From an uncultured Photobacterium sp. (GTDB taxonomy: Bacteria > Pseudomonadota > Gammaproteobacteria > Enterobacterales > Vibrionaceae): DNA of 64,000 nucleotides. The stretch is from positions 1 through 64,000 of the forward strand of contig NZ_CAMRAN010000007.1 of the NCBI RefSeq assembly GCF_947039875.1, given 5' to 3'. Shown here piece after piece: positions 19,152 through 30,130 of the stretch (position 1 is the stretch's first letter; every line of letters starts with the position of its first letter). The notes beneath the pieces were generated by a model. That model had not been told where the DNA came from. It made no database searches and worked only from the letters and a program-made list of their open reading frames with translations. Both the position numbers and the translations under genes were made by a program.

Positions 19152-19760
19152 ATGAGTCGGTATTGTGAATACTGTGGTAAGGCAAAAAAAGCTTGTATTT
19201 GCCACTGGATTGAAAACATCACAGCAACAACGGAAATCTGGATCTTACAGCATCCATCTGAAATTAAACGTGCGATAGGTACAGCAAGAATATTATCACT
19301 TTCTCTACCAAATAGCCGACTTTGGGTTGGAGAAGATTTTTCTGATAATGATGAACTTAATATCTTACTGGCTGATCCTGAGCGTGATGTGTATGTCGTC
19401 TATCCCGGTGAAGGTTCGGTGCCGATATCGAGTGTTGCTGCAATGGCAAATAAGCAACGTCTACAAACGGTTATTCTATTAGATGGCACGTGGAAAAAAG
19501 CGTATAAAATGTGGTTGTTGGCAACCAATTTACACCATTTGCCGCTAGTTAATTTAGACAATGCAGACAATGGTAATTATCGTATTCGCAAATCACCCAA
19601 AGAGCAGGGCGTATCAACCGTAGAAGCCGGCTATTTAGCCCTATCTGCGTTTGAAGCTGATGTTGATAAATTTATGCCTTTACTAACTACCTTTAATCAC
19701 ATGATAGATTTTCAGATCAAGCAAATGCCACAAGGGGTGTTTGAGAAGAATTATTTGTGA
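19152..19760 (+). CDS. tapT: DTW-domain tRNA-uridine aminocarboxypropyltransferase
   Basis: The 202-residue protein has a zinc-binding start CEYCGKAKKACICHW (Cys pairs) and the DTW-family core LLDGTWKKAYKM near residues 117-128. It ends with a region rich in conserved STVEAGYLAL. E. coli TapT (YfiP) makes acp3U at position 47 of several tRNAs; I infer the same here, though Tuaa-type paralogues exist. The ATG at 19152 lies just 10 bp from the start chosen for the divergent rrtA, so the two promoters overlap coding DNA. Confidence 0.82.
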   Translation: MSRYCEYCGKAKKACICHWIENITATTEIWILQHPSEIKRAIGTARILSLSLPNSRLWVGEDFSDNDELNILLADPERDVYVVYPGEGSVPISSVAAMANKQRLQTVILLDGTWKKAYKMWLLATNLHHLPLVNLDNADNGNYRIRKSPKEQGVSTVEAGYLALSAFEADVDKFMPLLTTFNHMIDFQIKQMPQGVFEKNYL

Positions 19761-19777
19761 GGGAAAGGATAATTTCT

Positions 19778-20033
19778 CCGTCATTCCCTACAGTGAATGC
19801 CCGCGAGGGCGATAGGGAATCTACTATCCGTGTGTTGTAGGTTACTGTGGTTATATATACGGTTTTCACTGGTGTCTTTAAAGCTCAAGTTCGTGATGAA
19901 TAGATCCCGGATAGCCTCGTGCCTCAACTTCCGGGATGACGGCTAATGGCCTGAGTGAATGCAAAGCCCAACCCCGTCATTCCCTACAGTGAGGTTACGA
20001 ACGAGATAGGGAATCTACTACCCACGCGTTGTA
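19778..20033. repeat. Intergenic repeat with two copies of a 60-bp unit
   Basis: A unit beginning CCGTCATTCCCTACAGTGA and containing GATAGGGAATCTACTA occurs at 19778-19840 and again at 19974-20033. Both copies end in a related GTTGTA-containing tail. Between them is a hairpin around TCCCGGA and TCCGGGA (about 19905-19937). The 'GTCATTCCC' and 'GGGAAT' ends are complementary, so each unit can fold. This looks like a dispersed intergenic repeat, not a gene; no ORF covers it. Confidence 0.75.
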
Positions 20034-20041
20034 AAGTCTCT

Positions 20042-21409
20042 CTACACTCCATGCCCTTCGTTACCTATTTCCAGCATGATTGATGGCTGGAACAGAGTGT
20101 TATACAGTCGCTGCGAAAAGCCATCTGTCATACCTGAAATATAATCAGCGATGATCCGCATCTCATTGTCGCCGTTATCGACCGCATGTTGCCAATGCTT
20201 ACGGGTAGCTTCTGGTAGTAAGCGTTCAGGATCTGATGCAAACGCATCAAACAATTCCATGATTAATTGTTGTCCTTTATATTCTAGTAACTGAATTTCA
20301 GGCTTTTTAACCACATAATCACTGACAAATTGTTTCAGCACATTCAATGCATTTTCCATTGGCAGTGACAGAAATGCATTCCACTTTAATAATGGCTCTT
20401 CAAAACTGTGTAAGCCATCTTGCAGTGTTGGTGCGATTTTAATTGAGGTTAGTAAAGCATTGACTAACGCGCCGATCGCATCTTTACGTTGATGATGGCT
20501 AGCAAACATATGTTCACTTATCTCACCAATTCGCTGCTCTAGCCATGGATCACCACATTCAGCAATTTTTGATGCGACAGCTTCTTGCCATTGATCGCGA
20601 TTAACGATCCCCATCACGATTGCATCTTCAAGATCATGAACCCCATAAGCGATATCATCCGCTAACTCCATGACTGAACAATCCAGTGATTTAAAGCGGG
20701 TTTTATTATGTTGTTCGGGTAGTAGTGAGTGATTACGCATTTGTTTAAATAATTGACGATCGTGCTCTGATAATGGTGCTAACACCCAATCAAAGACCGT
20801 TTTATCATCATCATAAATACCTTTTGCTGGGTGCCATTGCTTGGCTTTTAAATGACGAAAGTTCATCACATCCGCAGCGCGTTCTACTGCTGTTGTTTGG
20901 CTCAGTAATGCTGGGTATTTAAGCAGCCCTAATAACGTACGCCGAGAGAGGTTCATGCCGTAATGTTCAGTGTAGGGTTCCAGTAAAGTAACGATACGGA
21001 AGGTTTGCGCATTACCTTCAAAACCACCGTGATTACGCATCATGTAATTTAATGCGACTTCACCACCATGGCCAAAAGGCGGATGACCAATATCATGCGC
21101 CAGACAAAGACTTTCCATTAAACTAGTTGATGAGAGTAACGAGTGGAATTGGGGCTGTTTTAATTTTAGCTGCGCCACAATGCCGGTGCCTATCTGTGAG
21201 GCCTCAAGCGAGTGGGTTAAACGGGTACGGTAGAAATCATGATTACCCGCACCATGCACTTGAGTTTTGGCTTGCAGACGTCGAAATGCGGCTGAGTGTA
21301 AGATTCGTGCACGATCACGTTGATAGGCTGAGCGGTGATCATCTCGACGCATTTTTTGTTCGTCGCTGTGACGTTGTTGCCAGCAAGGATCAATAATAAA
21401 GGCTGTCAT
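20042..21409 (-). CDS. Deoxyguanosinetriphosphate triphosphohydrolase-like protein
   Basis: This 455-residue HD-domain phosphohydrolase has metal ligands in [14 protein letters not shown] and [15 protein letters not shown], then a later [16 protein letters not shown] motif. Members hydrolyse dNTPs to deoxynucleosides and triphosphate. Its length and N-terminal [10 protein letters not shown] fit the dGTPase-like group common in Vibrionaceae, not the classical E. coli Dgt. The start codon shares one base with the yfbR stop (TAATG), so the two nucleotide-metabolising HD enzymes are co-transcribed. Some dGTPases also act in phage defence; nothing here shows that role. Confidence 0.93.
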   Translation of the reverse strand: MTAFIIDPCWQQRHSDEQKMRRDDHRSAYQRDRARILHSAAFRRLQAKTQVHGAGNHDFYRTRLTHSLEASQIGTGIVAQLKLKQPQFHSLLSSTSLMESLCLAHDIGHPPFGHGGEVALNYMMRNHGGFEGNAQTFRIVTLLEPYTEHYGMNLSRRTLLGLLKYPALLSQTTAVERAADVMNFRHLKAKQWHPAKGIYDDDKTVFDWVLAPLSEHDRQLFKQMRNHSLLPEQHNKTRFKSLDCSVMELADDIAYGVHDLEDAIVMGIVNRDQWQEAVASKIAECGDPWLEQRIGEISEHMFASHHQRKDAIGALVNALLTSIKIAPTLQDGLHSFEEPLLKWNAFLSLPMENALNVLKQFVSDYVVKKPEIQLLEYKGQQLIMELFDAFASDPERLLPEATRKHWQHAVDNGDNEMRIIADYISGMTDGFSQRLYNTLFQPSIMLEIGNEGHGV

Positions 21410-21993
21410 TAGCTGATCTCATCTAACGTTAAATTAAAGCTATCGGCGAAGGTGGTAAGAAAGTAGTCCATTTCAGGTGTGCGGCGTTCAGCTAAGGTTT
21501 CTTCTAGGCGTTTTTTTGCCTTAGTAAATTCATGATTACCCGCACTTAATTCTTCTAGGCATTTGAGATAAGCACATAAAGTATCGGCTTGTTTAACGAT
21601 GGCTGCATTTTCAGGATCTAATTTGTGGCTATCAACTAACGGTGCATAATCATCATGAAATTCTTTCGGTAGCATCGACAGTAATTTTTGTTCAGCCGCC
21701 AGTTCGATTTTTTTGTATTCTTCAGCAATGGTGGGATTGAAATATTTAATAGGTGTTGGCATATCCCCCGTGATCACTTCACTGACATCATGGAACATGC
21801 CTAATAATGCAATACGTTCAGGATTAACATTGCCGCCAAACTTACGGTTTTTAATAAGTGCCAGTGCATGGGCAACAAAAGCAACTTGAAGGCTGTGCTC
21901 TGAAATATTTTCAGTCTCAACACTGCGCATTAATGGCCAGCGTTGAATTAAACGCATCCGCGCGAGATGAGCAAAAAAATGGCTTTTTTCCAT
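21409..21993 (-). CDS. yfbR: 5'-deoxynucleotidase YfbR
   Basis: The 194-residue HD-domain enzyme dephosphorylates deoxynucleoside 5'-monophosphates. HD ligands are visible in [16 protein letters not shown] and [19 protein letters not shown]. Length equals the family's usual (199 in E. coli). It sits upstream of the dGTPase-like gene with a one-base overlap, and next to alaA, as yfbR does in E. coli. Confidence 0.96.
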   Translation of the reverse strand: MEKSHFFAHLARMRLIQRWPLMRSVETENISEHSLQVAFVAHALALIKNRKFGGNVNPERIALLGMFHDVSEVITGDMPTPIKYFNPTIAEEYKKIELAAEQKLLSMLPKEFHDDYAPLVDSHKLDPENAAIVKQADTLCAYLKCLEELSAGNHEFTKAKKRLEETLAERRTPEMDYFLTTFADSFNLTLDEIS

Positions 21994-22090
21994 GGGATAT
22001 TTCCCTATAGCTAAAATACTGATGGCTTGAGTATACCAATACTGTTGGCTTGGTGGGGGAATTAGTTGTGAATGGTTTAACTGTGCAAAT

Positions 22091-22120
22091 AAAGAAAAGC
22101 CTCGGGAATAAACCGAGGCT
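22091..22120 (-). terminator. Terminator of alaA
   Basis: AGCCTCGG and CCGAGGCT pair around a 7-nt loop. On the minus strand the stem is followed by TTTTCTTT, 40 bp after the alaA stop. Confidence 0.88.
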
Positions 22121-22160
22121 GATAATCGTGTATTGTTAACGACGATAAGTAATAGTCGTG

Positions 22161-23375
22161 TTATTGACGATAGCTGTGCAAGAAGCGCTCAAGACGGATC
22201 ATTGCCTGCTCTAAGTCATCGACTCGCGGTAGCGTTACAATACGGAAGTGATCCGGTTGTTTCCAGTTAAAGCCCGTTCCGTGAACCACTAATACTTTTT
22301 CTTGAAGTAAGAAGTCCATAGCAAAGCGTTGATCATCGACAATGTTGAATTTTTTCTGATCTAGCTTTGGAAATAGGTATAACGCACCTTTGGGTTTTAC
22401 ACATGAAACTCCAGGGATTTGCGTCAATAAATCATATGCTTTATCGCGTTGTTCGAGTAAGCGTCCGCCGGGTAAAATCAATTCATTAATACTCTGATAA
22501 CCACCCAATGCGGTTTGAATCGCATGTTGCATTGGCACGTTGGCACATAAGCGCATAGAAGACAGCATCTCTAAGCCTTCAATATAGCCTTTTGCTTTAT
22601 GTTTTGCGCCAGATAGCACCATCCAACCGGCACGGAAACCACATACTCGGTATGATTTAGACAGGCCATTAAAAGTGATACAAAATACGTCCGGTGCTAA
22701 TGGCGCAATCGAAGTGTGTTTGGCACCGTCATAGAGAATTTTATCGTAGATTTCATCGGCAAAAATAATCAGATTATGCTGACGTGCAATTTCAACGATT
22801 TCTAATAAAAACTCACGGCTATAAACCGCACCAGTTGGGTTGTTAGGGTTGATCAGTACAATACCACGTGTATGAGGCCCAATTTTCTTTTTGATATCAT
22901 CAAGATCAGGATACCAATCAGATTGCTCATCACAGGTATAATGTACAGCGGTACCACCAGAAAGTGATACTGCGGCCGTCCATAATGGGTAATCAGGGGA
23001 TGGTACTAAAATCTCATCTTTATGATTAAGCAATGCTTGCATCGCCATTACAATCAATTCAGAGACACCATTACCGATAAAAACATCTTCAACATCAAGG
23101 TCTAATAAGCCGATTTTTTGATAATGTTGTACAACGGCTTTACGTGCTGAGTAAATGCCTTTTGAATCACAGTAACCTTGTGATGTTGGCAAGTTGCGGA
23201 TCACATCAACCAGAATTTCATCAGGGGCATCAAACCCAAATGGCGCCGGATTACCAATGTTAAGTTTAAGTATTTTTTGGCCTTCTTCTTCCATGCGTTT
23301 TGCATGCTTAAGAACGGGACCACGTATGTCATAACAAACATTATTGAGCTTGGATGACATCCCGAAATTTTGCAT
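22161..23375 (-). CDS. alaA: Glutamate-pyruvate aminotransferase AlaA
   Basis: This 404-residue class I PLP-dependent aminotransferase makes alanine from pyruvate and glutamate. The N-terminal [21 protein letters not shown], the [11 protein letters not shown] substrate loop and the PLP lysine in [17 protein letters not shown] are as in E. coli AlaA (405 residues). It is divergent from the menaquinone operon and ends in its own terminator. Confidence 0.96.
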   Translation of the reverse strand: MQNFGMSSKLNNVCYDIRGPVLKHAKRMEEEGQKILKLNIGNPAPFGFDAPDEILVDVIRNLPTSQGYCDSKGIYSARKAVVQHYQKIGLLDLDVEDVFIGNGVSELIVMAMQALLNHKDEILVPSPDYPLWTAAVSLSGGTAVHYTCDEQSDWYPDLDDIKKKIGPHTRGIVLINPNNPTGAVYSREFLLEIVEIARQHNLIIFADEIYDKILYDGAKHTSIAPLAPDVFCITFNGLSKSYRVCGFRAGWMVLSGAKHKAKGYIEGLEMLSSMRLCANVPMQHAIQTALGGYQSINELILPGGRLLEQRDKAYDLLTQIPGVSCVKPKGALYLFPKLDQKKFNIVDDQRFAMDFLLQEKVLVVHGTGFNWKQPDHFRIVTLPRVDDLEQAMIRLERFLHSYRQ

Positions 23376-23774
23376 ATAATACTTTCCTGATGATAATTTT
23401 TGGTATCCTCACAAATTACACTATAAAACCAGTTTAAAGGAACACCTTTCAGGATAAAATTTGGAAAAATAGTTTTTTGTGTTATTTCGAACCCATACTG
23501 GCTGTGGTATTAACTACAGTTATTGTTAATGTTCAGCCATTTATGCTGAAATATAGCCAAAAGGAATGATGTTACTTCATTAGTCAGATGCTATTGAGTG
23601 AGGTAGAATACTCAGATCATTTGTCTTTGCTGATAATCAATGGTTTTTTAGCTAAATAGCCATTGAAATAAGAACGATTATCAGCAAAGAGCCAAGTATG
23701 TCCATGATTGGCATATTTTTATCTTTCAGCCAGGGATGAGCCGTATTGGTGATATTTAGCTGAGCGAGGTTATC
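23376..23774. other. Divergent region alaA/menF with palindrome
   Basis: 399 bp without a gene. The main structure is a perfect 14-bp inverted repeat at 23625-23689 described separately. The start of menF is preceded by GCGAGG at 23764-23769. Confidence 0.5.
23625..23689. repeat. 14-bp perfect inverted repeat upstream of menF
   Basis: CTTTGCTGATAATC (23625-23638) recurs as its exact reverse complement at 23676-23689. Inside it, AATGG and CCATT can form a second stem. The whole can fold into a two-part hairpin. No T-run follows. It may be a regulatory leader structure or a degenerate miniature repeat. Confidence 0.75.
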
Positions 23775-25109
23775 TTGACTGCGTTACAACAAGCTGTTGC
23801 ATTATTGATTGCTAACATTAAACAAGCATCAGTAACAACTCAACGATTATTAGTGAAATTAGAACTGCCTGCAAATACTGATTTAATTGATTGGATGGAT
23901 GCGCAATCTTTATTTCCTAAATTTTATTGGCAATCTCGAGATTGTCGTGAGGAAGTGGTTGCTTTAGGGCAGATAAAAACGTTTACCGATCCACTCATCG
24001 CTGAGCAAGTCATTGATGACGATCAGCGTGTTTGGGGTGGACGTTCTTTTGATGGACATACTGATCGTAACCGACGCTGTTTATCGTCTTTTTTCTTTTT
24101 GCCATTACTTGAAATCATTCGCTTTGATGGCGAATGGCATCTTGCGGCCAATTTGAGCGACGATAAACCTCGTATGCTAGCAATGCTGCAAAAAATCGTT
24201 ATCAATCCTGACATCGTCACCGATATTGATAGCCGTATTTTAAGTCGTAGCTATAGCCCTGACTTTGCAGGCTGGTCAACCATGATTGATCAAGCATTAA
24301 CGGGGATTGCTAACGATGAATTTGAAAAAGTGGTGTTGGCACGACGGACAACATTGCAACTTGATCATCCCGTATTGCCCGCCCAATTACTCAAAGCTAG
24401 CCGCGCCAGTAATAGCAATAGTTTCCATTTTTTAATGGCGCTAGATGCTGAGCATTGTTTTGTCGGGTCGACACCTGAGCGTTTATTTCAACGTCATGAG
24501 CGTGCATTACAAACTGAAGCATTGGCGGGCACGATTGGACGCGGAGCCGATACTCAAGAAGATCAACAATTGGCACAGTGGTTATTGGCGGATACAAAAA
24601 ATCGCTATGAAAACCGCTTAGTAGTTGATGATATTGTTGAACGTTTGGTTCCGCAGTGTGAATCAATGAATGTTGCACCAGTGCCTGAATTGGTGCAGTT
24701 ACGCAAAGTGCAGCATTTAAAACGCAGTATTGATGGTCAGCTTAATGATGCTGTATTTAGTGCCAATCTACTTGATAGCCTACAGCCAACGGCGGCCATT
24801 GCTGGTTTACCCCGTGATGCGGCGTTAAATTTTATTGCTGATCACGAACCGTTTGCCCGTGGTTGGTATAGCGGTGCTGTGGGGTATATTGGACAAAAAC
24901 ACAGTGAGTTTTGTGTCGCGATACGTAGTGCGATGATCAGTGGTGATGATTTACATTTGTTTGCAGGGGCGGGTATTGTTCCAGGTTCTGTTGCCGATAG
25001 TGAATGGAAAGAGCTCGATCGCAAAACATCCACCTTGTGCAGTTTGTTTGAACAACCATGTTCTGATGATGTGAATATTATGGATAAGATGGGATATAAA
25101 AGCGCATGA
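23775..25109 (+). CDS. menF: Isochorismate synthase MenF
   Basis: MenF converts chorismate to isochorismate, the first step of menaquinone synthesis. The 444-residue protein has the chorismate-binding fold in its C-terminal two thirds, with FEKVVLARRT, GSTPERLF, EALAGTIGRG, LQPTAAIAGLPRDAAL and GWYSGAVGYIG. The start is TTG at 23775, supported by GAGG 6-8 bases upstream; no ATG lies near. It overlaps menD by 4 bp (ATGA). The ordering menF-menD-menH-menC-menE lacks menB. Confidence 0.95.
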   Translation: MTALQQAVALLIANIKQASVTTQRLLVKLELPANTDLIDWMDAQSLFPKFYWQSRDCREEVVALGQIKTFTDPLIAEQVIDDDQRVWGGRSFDGHTDRNRRCLSSFFFLPLLEIIRFDGEWHLAANLSDDKPRMLAMLQKIVINPDIVTDIDSRILSRSYSPDFAGWSTMIDQALTGIANDEFEKVVLARRTTLQLDHPVLPAQLLKASRASNSNSFHFLMALDAEHCFVGSTPERLFQRHERALQTEALAGTIGRGADTQEDQQLAQWLLADTKNRYENRLVVDDIVERLVPQCESMNVAPVPELVQLRKVQHLKRSIDGQLNDAVFSANLLDSLQPTAAIAGLPRDAALNFIADHEPFARGWYSGAVGYIGQKHSEFCVAIRSAMISGDDLHLFAGAGIVPGSVADSEWKELDRKTSTLCSLFEQPCSDDVNIMDKMGYKSA

Positions 25110-26839
25110 TACAGCCACCATTAACAACGAGCCAATCATACCGAGCTGCATTAAATGGTTGTTGGGCAAGCTTAATGCTTGAAGAGTTAATGAGACTGGG
25201 TGTGCAGCATGTCTGTATTGCGCCAGGTTCTCGTTCGACACCATTGACGTTAGCGGCAGCAAAACTAACGCAACTTACGATTCATACCCATTTTGATGAG
25301 CGAGGTTTGGGTTTTTTAGCTTTAGGTTTAGCTAAAGCATCTCAATCTCCGGTAGCAGTTATTGTTACATCGGGTACTGCGGTCGCGAATTTATTACCCG
25401 TAGTGGCTGAAACAGGGCTTACTGGTGAAAAACTGGTATTGTTAACCTCTGATCGCCCCGCTGAATTAATTCAATGTGGTGCTAATCAAGCGATTCGTCA
25501 ACATGGGATCTTTTCTGATCATGTAAGCCATTTTTTAGATGTACCTAGTCCGACTTTGGATATTGACCCTAATTGGTTGTTGTGTGCTGTTGATGATGTG
25601 ATGCAGCAACAACAATTACAGGGTGGTTCGGTACATTTTAACTGCCATTATCCTGAACCACTGTATGGCGATGATGTTGATTTTAGTGAGTATCTTGCGC
25701 CTGTTGCTCAATGGCAGCTGGACGCTACACCCTATTGCCAACACCACGCAGTGCTATCTTCTGCGACAGCAACAATTGATTCGACTCAATGGCAAACATT
25801 GTGTGCTCAAAAAGGGGTGATTGTTGCTGGACGATTATCGGCGAGTGAGCTTAAAACTGTGCAACAATTAGCCTCTACGTTAGGCTGGCCATTGCTGGTG
25901 GATCCACAAGCGGGTGGCAGCAGTGATTTTGCAGGTTTTGATGGGTGGTTACAAAACGGTGCCTGTCAGCATCATCTTCAACAAGCACAGGTGTTATTGC
26001 AATTTGGTGGCCGTATCGTTTCAAAACGGTTATTACAGTTTATTGGTCAGCATCAGTGGCAGGCGTTTTTACTGATTGATCCGCTGGCTGGACGATTAGA
26101 CTCTCATCATCGCCGTAGTCAACGTATTCAAGCCAATATTGATGCATGGGCGCAAGCAGCAATAGCGTTAACAACCGAGTCATTACATTCACAATGGGCA
26201 CTGCCGTTAGCTGAAGCATCGCAACGTTATTTTGATATTGTTGCAGCTCTCAGTAACCGTTTTTCTGAATTAGGCTTAGCCGCACAAGTTATGCAGTGGA
26301 TAGCGCCTCAAACCGAATTGTTTTTGGGTAATAGCATGATTGTTCGATTGTTGGATATGTGCGCTAAATTACCCTTAACCGTGACATTTGCTAATCGTGG
26401 TGCTTCTGGCATTGATGGTCTTATTGCGACTACCGCAGGTGTTCAACGTGCTCGTAAAGCGCCATTAGTGTGTCTGATTGGCGATACTTCGCTACTCTAT
26501 GATCTCAATTCATTGGCACTATTGAATCAACATCAATACCCGATTGTGGTTATTGTCACCAATAATGATGGTGGTGGTATTTTTGATATGTTGCCTGTGC
26601 CTGATCAGCAAAAAGATGATTTTTATCGCATGCCTCATGGGTTTGAGTTTAGCCATGCGGCAGCGATGTTCGGTTTACAGTATTGCGCACCAACCTCATT
26701 GAATGCTGCTGAAACAGCTATCCGTAATGGTCAATCACATATAGGTACAACCCTGGTTGAAATTAAAACGCCAGCGGGTGAAGCTGGAGCAATGTTAAAG
26801 GCATTATTTGCTGAGGTTGAGCATGCTACTTTATTCTGA
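25106..26839 (+). CDS. menD: SEPHCHC synthase MenD
   Basis: MenD is a ThDP-dependent enzyme joining 2-oxoglutarate and isochorismate. The 577-residue length fits the family (556 in E. coli). Seen are the N-terminal APGSRSTPLTLAA, the SGTAVANLLPVVAE segment and the ThDP/Mg site GDTSLLYDLNSLALL followed by TNNDGGGIFDMLP. It is translationally coupled to menF at its start and to menH at its end. Confidence 0.98.
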   Translation: MIQPPLTTSQSYRAALNGCWASLMLEELMRLGVQHVCIAPGSRSTPLTLAAAKLTQLTIHTHFDERGLGFLALGLAKASQSPVAVIVTSGTAVANLLPVVAETGLTGEKLVLLTSDRPAELIQCGANQAIRQHGIFSDHVSHFLDVPSPTLDIDPNWLLCAVDDVMQQQQLQGGSVHFNCHYPEPLYGDDVDFSEYLAPVAQWQLDATPYCQHHAVLSSATATIDSTQWQTLCAQKGVIVAGRLSASELKTVQQLASTLGWPLLVDPQAGGSSDFAGFDGWLQNGACQHHLQQAQVLLQFGGRIVSKRLLQFIGQHQWQAFLLIDPLAGRLDSHHRRSQRIQANIDAWAQAAIALTTESLHSQWALPLAEASQRYFDIVAALSNRFSELGLAAQVMQWIAPQTELFLGNSMIVRLLDMCAKLPLTVTFANRGASGIDGLIATTAGVQRARKAPLVCLIGDTSLLYDLNSLALLNQHQYPIVVIVTNNDGGGIFDMLPVPDQQKDDFYRMPHGFEFSHAAAMFGLQYCAPTSLNAAETAIRNGQSHIGTTLVEIKTPAGEAGAMLKALFAEVEHATLF

Positions 26840-27635
26840 GACTTTTGGTACTAAAGCCGATCCCAATCAACCGACGTTAGTTTTTTTGCATGGTTTATTG
26901 GGTAATGGTCATGATTGGCGCTATGTAATTAGCCAACTGGCCATGACTCAACAATGTATGACCATCGATTTACCCGGTCATGGGCTGAGTGCGTTTGTTG
27001 ATGTTGATATGACAGCCGCAGCTTTAGACGGGGGATTTGATGCTATTTATCACGCACTGAACACAACCTTAGCTCATCGAGGTGTTACTGATTACGTGCT
27101 TATTGGGTATTCGATGGGGGCGCGATTAGCCATGTATCATGCTTGTGCATTAGCCGCTGATCCTTCTGTATCTTCGAATGGACCTCGATTAATTAAAGTG
27201 TTGCTTGAAGGCGGGCATTTTGGATTACCAAGTGCTGAACGAGAGCCTCGCTATCAACATGATCAGCGTTGGGCGGCACGGTTTGCTCAGCAACCATTAA
27301 TCGATATATTACAAGATTGGTATCAACAGTCCGTTTTTACATCATTGACGACAGCACAGCGACAAGCCTTGGTTACTAAACGAAGTGATAATTTAGGTGC
27401 TGGTATTGCTAAAATGATGTTGGCGACCTCGCTTGCTAAACAGCCACAATTATTACCTCAATTACAACAGCTTTCTGTTCCAGTGCATTATCTTTGTGGT
27501 GAGCATGATACTAAGTTTCGAGACTTAGCTGCGGCTTGTGGTTTAGCCGTGACAGTCATTGATAATGTGGGTCACAATATTCATATTGAACAACCTGTTG
27601 CTTTTACGACGGCATTATTAGCCTTTCTTGGTTAA
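26823..27635 (+). CDS. menH: SHCHC synthase MenH (alpha/beta hydrolase)
   Basis: MenH eliminates pyruvate from SEPHCHC. The alpha/beta-hydrolase fold shows the oxyanion region FLHGLLGNGHDW, nucleophile Ser in IGYSMGAR, and catalytic His in VGHNIHIEQP. The 270-residue chain is slightly longer than E. coli MenH (252). The ATG at 26823 is chosen because CTGAGG lies 6 bases before it; this start lies 17 bp inside the end of menD, so the genes are coupled. A TTG start at 26808 is also in frame but has no ribosome-binding site. Confidence 0.93.
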   Translation: MLLYSETFGTKADPNQPTLVFLHGLLGNGHDWRYVISQLAMTQQCMTIDLPGHGLSAFVDVDMTAAALDGGFDAIYHALNTTLAHRGVTDYVLIGYSMGARLAMYHACALAADPSVSSNGPRLIKVLLEGGHFGLPSAEREPRYQHDQRWAARFAQQPLIDILQDWYQQSVFTSLTTAQRQALVTKRSDNLGAGIAKMMLATSLAKQPQLLPQLQQLSVPVHYLCGEHDTKFRDLAAACGLAVTVIDNVGHNIHIEQPVAFTTALLAFLG

Positions 27636-27722
27636 TAATAAGGTTATAAAGTAAATAAGAGACTCTGTTTTCTGGCTAGAGTGTTTGTTAGATACAGCTT
27701 TAGTAAAATATAAGGAAATGTA

Positions 27723-28697
27723 ATGCGCAGCGCTAAGTTATTTCAATACCAACTTCCAATGGATTCTGGAGTTATTTTACGAGACCAACGATTGGTTACA
27801 CGTGAAGGTTGGGTGGTTGAGTTATGCCAAGATCAACAATTAGCTTATGGTGAAATTGCGCCATTACCAGAGTTTAGTGTTGAGACTGCTACAGAAGCGG
27901 GCGAGCAAGCACAACAATTACTCTCACAATGGGTTGCCGGTGAAGCACTTGATTTAGATGCTGCCTTCCCTTCTGTTGCTTTTGGCATTAGTTGTGCGAT
28001 GGCTGAGTTAGCCGCAGAACTTCCGGTTATGGGTAATTATTTAGTGGCACCTTTATGTTGTGGTGATCCTGATGATTTAGTGGAACGGTTTAATCAGACG
28101 CCAGGCGATAAAGTGGCTAAGATTAAAGTGGGTATGTATGAAGCCGTGCGTGATGGCATTGTGGCGAATATGCTACTTGAAGCGATTCCGGATATGAAAT
28201 TACGACTTGATGCAAACCGTCAATGGACACCATTAAAAGCCCAACAATTTGCGAAATATGTTAAGCCTGAACACCGTAGCAGTATTGCCTTTTTAGAAGA
28301 GCCTTGCCGTTTACCGAGTGACAGTTTAGCGTTTGCTCAACAAACTGGAATCAATATTGCTTGGGATGAAACAGTACGTGATGCTGGATTTGAAGTAAAA
28401 GCTGAACCAGGCGTAGCCGCGATTATTATTAAACCTACTTTAATTGGCTCTCTTGCACGATGCATTGCATTGATCGAGCAAGCACATGTTGTTGGATTGA
28501 TCGCGGTGATCAGTTCTAGTCTTGAATCAAGTTTAGGGTTAAATCAATTGGCACGTTTAGCACAATGGCAAACACCCAATGTGATCCCTGGTTTAGACAC
28601 TATGCAATTATTTCAAGCTCAATTAATGCAGTCATGGCCTGGTTGTGAATTACCAGTGATTTCTTTATCTGAATTAGACATTGTATGGCACAAATAA
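27723..28697 (+). CDS. menC: o-Succinylbenzoate synthase MenC
   Basis: This enolase-superfamily enzyme dehydrates SHCHC to o-succinylbenzoate. The 324 residues compare with 320 in E. coli. Active-site pieces seen are the Lys in AKIKVG, metal ligands in LRLDANRQW and FLEEPC, and the later Lys in IIKPTLIG. It starts with AAGGAA upstream and overlaps menE by 13 bp. The 87-bp gap after menH is where menB sits in E. coli and V. cholerae; no menB remnant is visible there. Confidence 0.95.
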   Translation: MRSAKLFQYQLPMDSGVILRDQRLVTREGWVVELCQDQQLAYGEIAPLPEFSVETATEAGEQAQQLLSQWVAGEALDLDAAFPSVAFGISCAMAELAAELPVMGNYLVAPLCCGDPDDLVERFNQTPGDKVAKIKVGMYEAVRDGIVANMLLEAIPDMKLRLDANRQWTPLKAQQFAKYVKPEHRSSIAFLEEPCRLPSDSLAFAQQTGINIAWDETVRDAGFEVKAEPGVAAIIIKPTLIGSLARCIALIEQAHVVGLIAVISSSLESSLGLNQLARLAQWQTPNVIPGLDTMQLFQAQLMQSWPGCELPVISLSELDIVWHK

Positions 28698-30109
28698 CCG
28701 AAGAATTTCAAATGTGGCCTTGGCAATATTGGGCTGAGCAACGACCAACCGAAATTGCGATTGCATTAGGTGATGCAGATGCTGGCGCGGTTACATGGAA
28801 TTGGATTGAAGTTACCGCCAATATTGAAACTTATGCTCAACGACTTGTGGCTCAAGGGGTTAAGCGTGATCAATTGGTTGCGGTGGTTGCACCAAATAGT
28901 ATCGATGTGTTATGGCTATTATTAGCCATTGTTAGGGTTGGTGCTCGTTATGTTGGACTGAACCCTAAATTGCCATCTAAGGCGTTAAATAATCAACTGA
29001 TGGCACTTGGTAGTGATCATATTTGGTGCCCAGATATGGATGTGGCTGAGCTATTACCCGGATCTACGTTATCTTTGACCCCCGAGATAACGTCTGAGCG
29101 CATTATTCCTGTAATGTGGCAAGAACATCGCCCGGTGTCATTAACGTTAACCTCTGGCTCAATAGGGGCACCTAAAGCTGTTGTTCACCATCCGCAATCG
29201 CACTTAGCGAGTGCGAGTGGGTTATTAAAGCAAATGACTTTTACTGCTAACGATAGCTGGCTATTGTCGTTGCCATTATTTCATATTTCAGGATTAGCGA
29301 TTGTTTGGCGATGGCTATACCGTGGTGCTCGTATCATCTTGGTGGAACCAGCATTACAGCAGCAAGCATTACAATGGGTAAGTCATGCTTCATTGGTGCC
29401 AACCCAATTGCAACGCTTCCTTGATTCTGAATATTCACGCCATCACCAACTACAACAGGTATTATTAGGTGGGGCTACAATTCCTGTCAGCTTAACCAAA
29501 GCAGCAGAACAAGCAGGTATTGAATGTTGGAGTGGTTATGGCATGACAGAAATGGCATCAACTATAACCGCTAAACGCGCCAATAGCAGTACGGGTGTCG
29601 GGATGGTTTTACCGAATCGTGAGCTTATTTTACGTGATGGTGAAATTTGGGTACGTGGCAAAGTCTTATGCCTAGGTTACTACCGAAATCGTACGATTTT
29701 TTCGTTATTGGGCTGTGATGACGATGATAGCTGGTTTGCAACCAAAGATTTAGGCGAGTGGCATGATGATGAATTATTTATTCGAGGTCGTGCCGATAAT
29801 ATGTTTATTTCTGGAGGTGAAAATGTACAACCTGAAGACATTGAACTGGTGTTATTACAACACGCTGCGGTTAACCACGTTATCGTATTGCCAGTAGACG
29901 ATCATGATTTTGGCGCTAGACCTGTCGCGATATTAGCCACGGCACAACCACTCGATAGTTATTTAATCGGTCAGTTAGTGATATATATGTCGCAAAATGT
30001 AGTACCACATAAACGACCGATTCGTTATTTGCCATTACCTGAATGCTTTGCCAAAGATGTAAAGGTTTCCCGTTCAGATTTAGCCAAGTGGTTGGCTTCG
30101 CAAGCCTAA
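28685..30109 (+). CDS. menE: o-Succinylbenzoate-CoA ligase MenE
   Basis: MenE is the acyl-CoA synthetase that activates o-succinylbenzoate. The ANL-superfamily P-loop is [17 protein letters not shown], with GYGMTEMA (A5) and the adenylate-binding [16 protein letters not shown] region, then the C-terminal lid with [17 protein letters not shown]. The 474 residues match the family. It is the last gene of the operon, followed by a terminator. The substrate for the next enzyme, MenB, must come from a gene elsewhere. Confidence 0.95.
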   Translation: MAQITEEFQMWPWQYWAEQRPTEIAIALGDADAGAVTWNWIEVTANIETYAQRLVAQGVKRDQLVAVVAPNSIDVLWLLLAIVRVGARYVGLNPKLPSKALNNQLMALGSDHIWCPDMDVAELLPGSTLSLTPEITSERIIPVMWQEHRPVSLTLTSGSIGAPKAVVHHPQSHLASASGLLKQMTFTANDSWLLSLPLFHISGLAIVWRWLYRGARIILVEPALQQQALQWVSHASLVPTQLQRFLDSEYSRHHQLQQVLLGGATIPVSLTKAAEQAGIECWSGYGMTEMASTITAKRANSSTGVGMVLPNRELILRDGEIWVRGKVLCLGYYRNRTIFSLLGCDDDDSWFATKDLGEWHDDELFIRGRADNMFISGGENVQPEDIELVLLQHAAVNHVIVLPVDDHDFGARPVAILATAQPLDSYLIGQLVIYMSQNVVPHKRPIRYLPLPECFAKDVKVSRSDLAKWLASQA

Positions 30110-30130
30110 AAGTAAACGTATAGAAATACA

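Noticed and set aside
20042..21409. Phage-defence dGTPase
   Set aside because: The gene is embedded in a core operon with yfbR and has the housekeeping family's form; nothing in context suggests defence.
26808..26822. Longer TTG start for menH
   Set aside because: It has no ribosome-binding site, whereas ATG at 26823 has CTGAGG at the right distance.
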